This document shows positions 34,618 to 43,938 of a stretch of 64,000 nt of DNA, piece by piece. The translations under genes were made by a program, and so were the position numbers. Origin of the DNA: Mariannaea sp. PMI_226 (lineage: Eukaryota; Ascomycota; Sordariomycetes; Hypocreales; Nectriaceae); contig JANFOG010000001.1 of the NCBI GenBank assembly GCA_024336345.1, forward strand, positions 4,216,001-4,280,000. The letters run 5' to 3'. The notes beneath the pieces were generated by a model, which saw nothing but the letters and a program-made list of their open reading frames with translations, was not told where the DNA came from and made no database searches. The number at the start of each line of letters is the position of its first letter. Position 1 is the stretch's first letter.

Positions 34618-36584
34618 ATGGATGCAGAGTCTTCCACCCAACTTGGGACCATCCGGAAGCGCTCACGTGCAGGTCAGTGTGTTGTCCCAATCCAGTTCCT
34701 TGCCCAGAACGACTGACCGAGCGAGCTGAAGGATGTTATACTTGCAAATTCCGAAAGGTTAGATGCGAAGCAGTTTCGAGTCAGAAACCGAACAACGATG
34801 GAGTTCTGCCTGACTGCCCAAACTGTGAAAGACTTGGCTTTCAATGCAGGTGGATTGCGCCAGCCTCTGGCGAACCCTTCGCTCCGCCACCGAAACGAAG
34901 ACGGACAATTGGGCGTCGAAGCACGTACGACAGAGGAACCAGCAATAAAAAGACCCCCATTGAGCTAAATCAGTCGCAAGATGACGAGCAGAATGCCCAC
35001 GCCACGGATGCACATTCGCCCGAGGCTCTCCCCGCCAGCCAGGGCCTCGAGGTGCTACCCGGTCAAACGGCAGATCTCTCATCTGGCTTTCTTCAAGAAT
35101 ATATGCTGGACTCCAATTTTGCCTTTGGCTCTGGACCTCTTGATCTGAACCTTGCTGGAGAAGGGCTAGACTTCATACCCGTACCGACAGTTGACCCTTC
35201 AGTGCTGCTCACTGGCTCGGAATTGACACATCAAACTCCCCAGTCCTTAGAATGGCCTCCGATGATCCATCTCCCGGATATGACGAGACATCAGATGGCA
35301 ATCGGTAACGAAAGCTCATCGCTTGTGGTAGAAAGCGATTTCTCGCCGTCTGTTAATGATGACAATCGCCAATTGGTCCAGCATTATTTAGAGGTAATGA
35401 AGGGCTACTCCAAGGTTGACGAGCGTTCCAAGGATGTGAACAACCTCTTCATTTCCACCTTCTCTCAATCCCTCTTCTTCCCTCCGTTATTTTACGCTAT
35501 TTTAGCTTTCTCAGCTTCCCATTTGTCAATACAGGATGAGTCGTATACCAATCAAGCAACCGCATTTGATCGTCTAGCTGCCACTTCGTTCGATACTTTC
35601 AAACGGGATCACGCAACAGAAGTCGAAGGTCTTCTATCAGCCCTCTTTGTCCGTATAAAACAAGTTCATGTTATGGGAGGTAGTACAAAATCATTCCTCG
35701 AACTCATTGCAGCTGCGGCAGAAATTGTTGCCACTGAGCAGGGTGCATCAGCTGTGAAGGACCCCTCCGCCTTGACTCGACGCATCATTCTCCGGCTCGC
35801 CATTCTGGATTCTCGGGCAGCGTGCTACCGCTTAGGCGGCGGCACACTAATAGCAATACTCAAGAGAATACCTTGTTTGTCTTTCATCTTTGACCATGAC
35901 ATCAAGGAGGTCGCTTCGTTGGGAGCTGTGGTTAATCTGCTCCGCGCCAATATCCTCCGGGCGCAGGTAGCGGAAACGGACTTGCGTCTACACGAACTGG
36001 AAGATGAGTTCATCACCTCACGGCCAATTCGGACCGACACGATTAAACGACTATATTCCGATATTAGAAATGAAATTCATCGTTGGGAACGTTACATTGA
36101 TGATGAATCACCGGTCGAAGACCCAGTTGACGAAGAAGTGCTCGATTCGAGAGTATACAGCTCCTACGCCATCGTATCGGCCCTTCACTCGGCATTACTC
36201 TACTTGAACTACATATACGTGAGTCAAGACCTGGAACTCATTCAGTGCCTTCTACTAATCATTTGCCAGCCACTCCCATCCATCAACCAGGAACTGTCCA
36301 TTTCTGTAATACTCCAATATCAACTCCGAGTTCATCGTGACTCGTCGCGGGCTGACTCACCGTCCTCTATTTTACCTTCCTCTCTCTTCCTTGCTGGCTT
36401 ATTAACGGAGGACCCGATTCACCGTGATTGGATCATCAAGGTATTTCGAACAGGTGAGCAATGGGGGCTCTACATTCGCAAAACTCGCGAACTACTTGAA
36501 GCAATGCTCAAGATGCAAGCTCGTGGAGTAAGGCTGGATGTATGCGATGCCATGGATAAATTTACTGGTCGTTTTATTATTTAG
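34618..36584 (+). CDS. Zn2Cys6 fungal transcription factor
   Basis: Three exons, join(34618..34672,34732..36218,36270..36584), 618 aa. The start is set by splicing: ATG at 34618 opens MDAESSTQLGTIRKRSRAG, then a 59-nt intron leads straight into CYTCKFRKVRC, the usual place for an intron in these genes. The zinc cluster is C20-X2-C23-X6-C30-X16-C47-X2-C50-X6-C57, with a rather long loop of 16. It is followed by a basic PPPKRRRTIGRR segment and an acidic/Gln region. Residues from ~270 look like the helical middle-homology region of the Fungal_trans_2 type. The second intron (36219-36269, 51 nt, branch CTACTAATC) is a multiple of three with no stop, so the unspliced frame stays open. Tail-to-tail with the MFS gene (396-bp gap); it probably controls the transporter/hydrolase pair beyond. 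Confidence 0.9.
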
Positions 36585-36980
36585 TATTATATCATTTAAA
36601 CGCTGTCTTTAAATGACTATCAGAGGTCCCCTTTCGCGGTCTTTATACGGGCTTATCATAAGTCTTACCAGGTAAGGATATGGATTACTAGAGGAGGTAT
36701 TTAATATTGCGTTGTAACAAGGGCCTAGGTAAGAAAAATCCTGATATGGATAATTCCAAGAATTCGTTATGATTTCAACGGCACAACATGAAGATCAACA
36801 AGAGAAAGGCACTGTGTCAATGAGTCACCGCTATTATATATGCATGCTTTGTTGAGCGGAAGACTTGGTTGTGTATGTTTAGCAGGACTAGAAATACTTC
36901 CTCCACTGCTATATGAATAAAAAAGATAGACTATCTACGTCGAAATTCACTCTCTGAATGGCAAAACTACTCTCATGTGC
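36585..36980. other. convergent spacer, regulator and MFS gene
   Basis: Shared 3' flank of the two convergent genes; AT-rich, nothing else seen. Confidence 0.6.
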
Positions 36981-39068
36981 TTACATCAGATACCTAAAGG
37001 TTTCCCACTGCTCAAAGTCCGACTTATCAGTGAATTCTGCCGGTCCAGTTTGAAGTGTTTCACCTCTAGCTGCAACGAGACGGTCACGACGACCATTTTC
37101 GTATCTGTACCATGAGATTTGGAGAATGGGAATGATAATCATGAGGGCGTAGCATCCCACTTCAGAGACAATTTCGTCAGTAACCCATTCCAATAATCTT
37201 TTCAAGGAAACTTACTCAACATTTCAAACGCCATTTGGTAGGTAGGGGCTTCGCTTTCGAGGAAAAATTCTGACCCATTCTGTTAATTAATGCTGCTCGT
37301 GACTGAATAATTGTACTTACGGGGACCAGCAATAAGACCGGCTGCCCAACCAGCAAAGATGACACCTGAAGCGGTCGATTTCTTGGTGCTTCCGGCATAG
37401 TTTGAAGCCATCAGACCAGTGTTAAGGGTGAAGGACATTGTATGTCTGCCTAAGATTTAGTTCAATATTCTGGCACCAAGGGTAGTCACACCAACGTGTA
37501 AGTGAGGTAGTATCCGGCGAGTCTGCCTGCGACGTTGGTAGTTGGCAACACATGAAGAAGCGATGCGCCAATCAAAGGAGGAATAGAAACGAGAATAGAC
37601 AGTATTAGGCGAATGTTGTTGAAACGAGAAGCGATGTAAGAGAAAACGAGGAATGTAGATAACTGAATGACAGCTGCAGGGCATGTTGAGATGATAGTGG
37701 TGATTTGAGGACGAAAGCCAAATCCGGATACAATTTGGCTGGAGAACTGTTTCTTGTGTTAAAAACCAGACTTATCACGACCTGTATTTTACTGACCTGG
37801 CTTGCGAATGTTGAAGGCATTGTATTTCCACTAAATGCGCGTTTAGTATATCATTCATACCCAATCGTTTTAAGTGCCTGGGCAGTGTCTTACACAGCAG
37901 TGATGAAGAAGAGGATAGTCTGAGGATCTCTCAGAGCCTCCCAAAACTGTGACCATTTCCATTGGTTATCACTAGTCACAGTCTGGTTTTCCCTCACTCT
38001 CTCGATAGCTACTTTCTTTTCGCGCTCGTTGAGCCATCTTGCGTTGCCCTGGTTATCAGGCATAAGGCACATGAGAACCAGTCCGAAGACAAAGCTGATG
38101 GCACCAAAGAAAACAAAAAAGATTTTCCAAGTTGCAATTGTTCCCTTGACTAAATATGATGTGAGAATGCTGTGAAGTGAGTGAAGGAGGATAACTGACT
38201 TGATCCCAAGGCATATGTGAGAACGCCACCGATGAAGTTTCCAATCTGGCCCAGTGTTAGAAACTACTGTATAAATGAACACCACCGTATTTCATCGGAA
38301 CACATACAGGGGTACCGCCTAGCCAGAATGCTGTCCTGAAGGCTTGCTCTTTTCGAGTCCACCAGTTGCTTGTAACAATGACGAAGACGGGGCCGATGAT
38401 GCTCTCAACGAGCCCGAGAAAGAAGCGGACAGCCATGATACCAGCGAAGTTGAAACACAAGGCTATGTGATTTGTTAGATACCCTTGTTTGTAGAAGCAG
38501 GACTGGCGACATACGGGTGAGCAGAACGATACTGGACCAGATGAGGATAGCAGCTGAAATGAACTTTCCACAATGCTGAGGCCAACGTTGGACAAGTTTG
38601 GCCCAAGCCATAGAGCCAATCATATATCCGATGTAAAAGATACTTTGGAACGTCAGTAAGTTCGCAGATGATATATAAGGTTGAGGCACTTACCTTCCAA
38701 GCCAGCTATAGTTGGAGCCTTTGAGATGGAGTGCATCTTTGATTCCGAAAATCGAGGCATAGTTGAGAATTGTCTTATCCAGAAACTGGACCAAATAATC
38801 AGCCCTCGTAACTTCAAACTTCGGTGTTTGTTTTCGCTTTACTTACAGAAAAGATATAACAACCACATAGGAGTGGCAAAAGAATGAAGTCAATCTTCCT
38901 CTTCACTGCCTTGTTCTCTTCATCCGAGATTGAGATGGGCTCAGATTGTCCGTATACTTGCATACCAGAAACCTCTACATGAGAGCCCTTTTCAATGTGG
39001 TCACTCATGGCTTGATCTTTGGCCTTCTCGTAGTCTTCGACGTTTCTTTGATCCAATGGGGTCTCCAT
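36981..39068 (-). CDS. Dal5-type MFS anion transporter (allantoate permease family)
   Basis: Eleven exons, 513 aa: complement(join(36981..37159, 37216..37269, 37321..37445, 37496..37746, 37797..37830, 37894..38149, 38200..38245, 38308..38462, 38515..38642, 38694..38785, 38847..39068)). All ten introns are 50-63 nt and every joint keeps frame. Family marks: FLDKTILNYASIFGIK after TM1, IFYIGYMIGSMAWAKLVQRWP, FNFAGIMAVRFFLGLVESIIGPVF, TSNWWTRKEQAFRTAFW, the central KIFFVFFGAISFVFGLVLMCLMPD, then SNYAGSTKKSTASG. About 12 membrane spans with the DKT motif of the anion:cation symporter family (allantoate, ureidosuccinate, organic anions). Exact substrate unknown. Start at 39068 preferred over the in-frame ATG at 39008 because the longer cytosolic N-terminus is usual. 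Divergent from the hydrolase gene. Confidence 0.9.
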
Positions 39069-39264
39069 TACGAATGTTCTCGAGGCAGAGTCCCAACAAC
39101 CTGGGAGGATCTCCAATGCTCAATATACAGGCAAGAAGGTCACACCAGTTTAATAAAATATAAAAGTGGATTCTTTCTCGTAATGTCAATAGAGTCATTG
39201 AAATGAGAGGCCATTCTGGATTTTTGTATTGAAGAGAACAGGACTGTCGTCACTGGCGAGTCAG

Positions 39265-39298
39265 TCGAGCCGATACTATCGAGCCGACTATATCGGCT
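39265..39298. promoter_or_regulatory. candidate Zn2Cys6 operator: two direct repeats plus palindrome
   Basis: TCGAGCCGA occurs at 39265-39273 and again at 39279-39287, 14 bp apart. The second copy forms one arm of the perfect palindrome AGCCGA-CTATA-TCGGCT (39282-39298), containing CCG-N7-CGG. Zn2Cys6 dimers bind paired CGG half-sites, and a gene of that class lies 2.7 kb away. Binding itself is inferred. Confidence 0.6.
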
Positions 39299-39306
39299 AA
39301 TCATAT

Positions 39307-39312
39307 CACGTG
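39307..39312. promoter_or_regulatory. CACGTG (E-box)
   Basis: Perfect CACGTG, the core site of bHLH factors such as Cbf1/Pho4 types, 9 bp from the palindrome. A six-base match alone is weak. Confidence 0.35.
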
Positions 39313-39450
39313 ACCTTGTCGGCCCCTTAACAACACTGTCGGGACCTTGTGTAAGTCAGTAGTTTGCCTGCACGCAGGTATATAGTTCTTGGATTTGTCG
39401 GTGAGAGTCATGATATCAGTATAAGCTACACGTTAAACCCAATTCCAAAT

Positions 39451-40928
39451 ATGGCTATTGACAAAACTCGTCCCGTAGAGCGCATCGCGGTGCCGACTGT
39501 TACCTACCTGCCTGAAACGAAGACCTCTAAGACTATTCTCCTTGAGCCTTACCATGTGGATCTCCTCCCAGAGTATTGCTACGTCAGTCGGGAGTACCTG
39601 ATCAGTGGAGTGGCGGCTGGAGAGCCCTTCTGCACTCGGATCCTCCTGCGATGTCCAGCAGATGTGACCAAGTTCTCGGGATTCGTTGTAGAGGAGCCCT
39701 CCCACCTGTGGGGTGGAACTAGTATCTGGCGTCACATTAATCGCTGGCTGATGCGCAATGGCAAGTTATGCTTTGACTTAGTATGAGGGCAAAACTAACA
39801 ATATTCAACAGGCCATGCCTGGCTAGAAGTCGATTCGCAGGCACCCTCAGCTCTGGGGAAGATCAAGAACATCGACCCAGAGCGCTACAGGGATATGCAC
39901 TTCATTCCAGGGCCCCTAGCAGATGAATTTCAAGAAAACATTCCTTTTGTGACTGATGCTACAAAAGAGTCACTTGGAGAAGCTTATGACGCATTCAAGT
40001 CCTTGTGGTGGCCCGCAACCCTTCAATCCCAAGAGATCATCGCCGCTGCGTCATACGCACTTCGATCTGGTCAGCTTGGGCTTATGGCTACGCGAGTAGT
40101 CCTCAGTGGGCTTTCACAGACCGGAGGCTTGACTAGACGGTTTATCACACACTCAGCGCCTCATTTGCGTTTACCAGACGGTGAGCTGCCCTTTGAGGGG
40201 TTCATTCCATGTCAATCTGGTGGTGCTGCACTGCCTGACGCATCTGGAGGAGCCAAAATCATTGAACTTCTCGGAGAGTCAGAGTTCCCATCTGTCCGTT
40301 TTCCCTGCGGCGTGAGTGGCCAGCAAAAGGGTACCACGCACCGGCGCCCAGACAGTGGATCATTCCGAGTGTACGAGGTTGCTGGTATGGCTCATCGTGA
40401 GTCCAGATATGCTTCAGCTATAGACGTCAAGAGATGGTCAGTTTCTAAGCCAGCAGGTATGGAATGGAGTACTTTCTCCAATTCATTCATTTACCATGCC
40501 GTATTTGAAGCAATGCTGAGATGGATTGATGGACGGGCCCAACCCCCTCCCAGTGCTACAATTCAAACAATTGGCACAACCGATGAGATCGTGCGAGACG
40601 AACATGGAAACGCAATGGGGGGAGTGAGAACCTTCCATGTAGAAGCTCCTGTGTCTAGACTCGTTGCTGCAACACCAAGGGGCAGACCCAACTGGTATTG
40701 GGGTAAGTCACGGTCGGAGAACACGGATACTTGGACAATTGCTAACGTTTCACAATAGGATCTGAGGTGCTGTTTGAAGCCGAAAAATTACGGGCTTTGT
40801 ACGGCTCGGTCTCTAACTACCGACAACTCGCTGGAAAGAGCCTTGTTAGGCAAGTGGAATCTGGATTCTTGCTCCCAGCAGACGCTGAGACTTTGAGACG
40901 CGAAACGATCGAGACTGTGGATTTCTGA
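39451..40928 (+). CDS. alpha/beta hydrolase domain protein (Abhydrolase_10-like)
   Basis: Three exons, join(39451..39760,39812..40702,40759..40928), 456 aa. Starts MAIDKTRPVERIAVPTV. Family marks: CTRILLRCPADVTKFSGFVVEE, SLWW, the nucleophile elbow GLSQTGG with Ser205, FRVYEVAGMAHRES with a likely catalytic His298, RPNWYWGSEVLF near the end. These fungal and bacterial proteins are annotated only as alpha/beta hydrolase domain; substrates are mostly unknown. No signal peptide, so intracellular. The first intron (51 nt, 39761-39811) begins GCAAGT rather than GT: only this GC-AG splice joins NG to HAWLEVDS in frame, and it has a CTAAC branch site. Sits divergent to the MFS gene, suggesting uptake followed by hydrolysis of the same compound. 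Confidence 0.9.
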
Positions 40929-41416
40929 GGCTGGAGTAGGGAAATAAGCAACCCTTCATCACGGGAGAGGGAACAGAGTTGCAATAGTAATTAAGGCACA
41001 GAAAATTTGGAAAGAGTCTGCACATAGTTAGGTTGGTGTTACAATCAGTTGGTAAATAGATTGCACTTTCAAAGTATTATGTTCTATTTGAATTAGTCGA
41101 GTGGCTGCCAGAATTTATGGGCCTTTCTGAAATGGACTAGGAAGGGTCTTGAAGCTCTTAGGTCGTCTTAAAATCAGGCTCGTATCTGAGTTCTACTTTA
41201 TCTGTTTCTATTCTAGATATGTAACGAACAATTCCAAAGTGCTGACATATTTCGAGAATTCTGAAGAAACTGCTCAGGCCAACAGTAACCGGAAACTTTG
41301 CTGAACATTACCTAGGTAACAGTCATTTAAATTGACATTTGGCCCTCGTAGATAGTGCACTTGTTCCTAGTATCGTATGAATCCCTCCATCTGAGTGCTC
41401 TTTTCATGCTAGTTTT
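40929..41416. other. convergent spacer
   Basis: Between the 3' ends of the hydrolase and the frameshifted surface-protein gene; nothing recognised. Confidence 0.5.
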
Positions 41417-42134
41417 TCAGAGGATCATCGCAGCACCACCAACTACAGCAGCAATACCAGCTACTAGTCCATGTTGGGTAGCAGCAGGCGCGGCAGGATT
41501 GCTGCTCTTGGCTGTGCTGAATAGGGCAGTGGCAGTTGAAGAAGTAGTAGCAGCAGCAGCAGTCTTAGGGGCTCCAGTCTCTTTGGAGGTGGTCGCACTA
41601 TTTTCTTCTCCCTTGAGCTTCTCGGCGCCAGCTGTGACAGTCACATAGACAGGAGTGGACGTGAACCCGGCATAATCCGTCTCCATACTTCTTGTTGTTG
41701 TGGTCTTGCCTGGCACTGTCTGATGAATCACGGCATTGCAATCAGCCGTGTCCTTCGCAAGATCCAAGTGACATTTGATAGTGTAGGAGCTGAAGTTGCA
41801 GAATCGTTAGCTCTAGGGATGGTTCCTAGACGTGCGGATTGGGGAAGCCTACTTGGTGATGCTACTCAACAAGACGGTTGAAAAATGGTAGATGAACGTG
41901 TTGGGAGCGTATGTGATGAGCTGGTTATCAGGCATTCCGCACTCGTCTAGCCCCTTTCCCCTTTCCTACGCCGGTTGGGCAAGTGAGTGCAACTGTAGTT
42001 GTAGCATGGTCGACGTCGACTACCGATGCTTTGAGCCCTTCTTGCTTATATCCGGGGAAATTAATCTTGAGAGTGGTTTGCGTGACCGCGTTAGCAACGC
42101 TGAGTAAAGCGAGGAATGAAAGATGGCGCAGCAT
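41417..42134 (-). pseudogene. GPI-type cell-surface protein gene with a reading-frame break
   Basis: Starts at 42134 with signal peptide MLRHLSFLALLSVANA, then VTQTTLKINFPGY and TTTVALTCPTG. At about 41961-41977 the coding strand reads GGAAAGGGGAAAGGGG and the frame shifts: the continuation LDECGMPDNQLITYAPNTF is in another frame, separated by one extra base. After it, a normal 63-nt intron (41852-41790) splices ITN to SYTIKCHLD in that second frame. The remainder is Ala/Thr/Ser-rich with a C-terminal hydrophobic GPI-type tail (AGIAAVVGGAAMIL). Both flanking parts look under protein constraint, and I found no splice combination that joins them. If one base were absent the product would be about 217 aa. 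Either a recent pseudogene or an assembly/homopolymer error; the runs of four G make error plausible. Confidence 0.75.
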
Positions 42135-42618
42135 AATTTTTTTCTTTCTTTCTTTCTGCTCTTCAGTTACGAGGATGTTGAACCGCGGGCGAGAAGACTT
42201 TTTGAAAGGAGTGGCAATGGGGGAGCAAATCTATATGAGTTCGGAAATAGCCCGGGCTTAAGGATTGATGCGCTGGCCCAACACGCAGAGAGATTGGCTG
42301 TCTTAAAATGATACGTGGGAGAGGTGCAAGGGCAGACAGGGGAGCCGTGCAGTAAAATGCCATTAATGAGTGGTTCTATTCCTGTAAGTTGCAACGCATG
42401 CTATGTAGAATCCCGGTGACACGACACTGGGAGATGTTGGTTGAAATTACTGTGAGTGTTCAAATTTGGTACTCGATGCATAAGTTATGAACCAGAGTTT
42501 GCTCTATAGTCATGTGGTTGGAGTTCAAATTCTTTCGATTTGAGGGTGCATCGAAAGTTGGGACAACGTTTGTGCCGGAAATTTGTAGACAAACTTGTCG
42601 TATATTTAGTAGTAGGGC
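42135..42618. other. intergenic region
   Basis: Promoter side of the surface-protein gene and 3' flank of the 292-aa gene. Short T-rich stretch at 42138-42155; nothing else. Confidence 0.5.
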
Positions 42619-43557
42619 TTATAACTCGTCTCTCCATGGCTCTACTGCAGGCTCCCATTTCGGATGACTCCCTCCTACAAAGGCGTCTACGAAATGACTA
42701 TGTGGTTCAAGCACAGCATTGAAATATCGCTTCCGCATTTTCACAAAGCGCTCCTTGTCAAAACCATCCTGTGTTTTTGACTCGGTATCCCAACCGCATT
42801 CGCGGTATATGTCTTGAAGCCCCAGTATGGCTATTCTGTAGTCGTCGGCAGCCTTTAAACGCGCCAACTCCTGCTCGGAGGGCGTGCCCCATGGAACAGG
42901 GTCGTTTTCAAGATAAAAATGCATCTGACGTGAGTCGCTGAGATACTCTAGCTTGCGAAACTTTTCAATCCATGGCCTCAGAACTTCAGTAGGGAGCTTT
43001 TGGGGAACAGAATCATAGCCGAAGTCATCCTCGCCTTGAAATGGTTGCCACTCTCGCATTAGACCTTGATTTCATTTTTCTTTAGTACATCTCTGTTTGC
43101 ACAAGAGTGTGCAACTGTACTTACGTGTCTCGGTGTCATATAGTAGGACTGTGCCGTATATATCCGAAACTGATAGCCGGATAACTGTGCCTGGGACTTT
43201 ACGGTCGTCGTATGGATCTTGATCTATATCTCGAAGCCACTCAAAAGCAACCATGTCGCCTGAGCGGTCTAGATCGACGAACTGCGTGCTTGGCATGATT
43301 TCAAAGAAGCCATTGATTTCAATGTCTTCTTCTTGGCTATCAATGGAGAGGTCTACATATGGTAATGTTGCTATCAGCCTGGCGGCCTCGGCTGAAAACC
43401 CGGCTTCAAGGGCAGCTTCAGTGTTGAAGTCGTCGGACACGTTGACAGGGTCGGGGAAGCGCAGCATAGAGGCAGGAACAAGGGCGAGTTGAACCAGGAG
43501 AGTATAGAACTCAGTCAGCGCTTCGAAGAGGTTGGCGTGGGGGTTTATGAACTGCAT
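42619..43557 (-). CDS. hypothetical protein, 292 aa
   Basis: Two exons, complement(join(42619..43064,43125..43557)), one 60-nt intron with GTAAGT donor; the joint gives DTETR-LMREWQPF in frame. Start at the ATG at 43557 (MQFINPHANLFEAL). The protein is acidic and soluble, with no signal peptide or membrane span. Segments such as VIRLSVSDIYGTVLLYDTETR and EWQPFQGEDDFGYDSVP and a Trp/Glu/Asp-rich end (RECGWDTES, KWEPAVEPWRDEL) suggest a small globular fold. The style resembles widespread fungal hypothetical proteins, but I cannot name a family or function. Tail faces the broken surface-protein gene's promoter; no functional link is evident. Confidence 0.8.
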
Positions 43558-43938
43558 CTTTGCCACAAGCTGGAAGCCGGGAAGAGATGTGGAAGAGTTG
43601 GTTGAGAATGAACCACCATGAGACGCCTAAATTGGGCCCCGCTCCGTTTGTGGCCGTGCACGGTTGGTTACAAAAATGGATTGATAGCCACCATCTCGGC
43701 ACATTGTATGACATCCAATCGTCCTGCAGCGTGTGTGCGAATTGACGACAACTGAATTATTCTGGTGCCACTTGGCAATCGCTTTGAAATTTTTTGGGTA
43801 ACAAGAGAATCACCGCAATATTCCTGAAAAGTATAGGTACTTTCATAAGTCATATTATTCTATAAGGCATATCATATATATGTACATTGTGGACGTGCTC
43901 TAGTATGTAAAGACGAAAATCAACGCAACTAGCCATTT
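43558..43938. other. intergenic region
   Basis: Promoter of the 292-aa protein gene and 3' flank of the amino-acid permease gene; nothing further seen. Confidence 0.5.

Larger units (their letters stand above)
39069..39450. promoter_or_regulatory. bidirectional promoter, MFS transporter and hydrolase
   Basis: 382 bp between two divergent start codons. Contains the clustered repeats annotated at 39265-39298 and a CACGTG box at 39307-39312, near the middle, so it can serve both genes. TATA positions were not assigned. Confidence 0.7.

Noticed and set aside
36981..40928. Secondary-metabolite cluster
   Set aside because: No polyketide synthase, peptide synthetase, terpene cyclase, P450 or methyltransferase adjoins the regulator-transporter-hydrolase trio; a catabolic role fits better.
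41961..41983. 23-nt GTAG...CTAG segment as an intron in the surface-protein gene
   Set aside because: Far too short for a spliceosomal intron, and its removal does not give the frame that follows.
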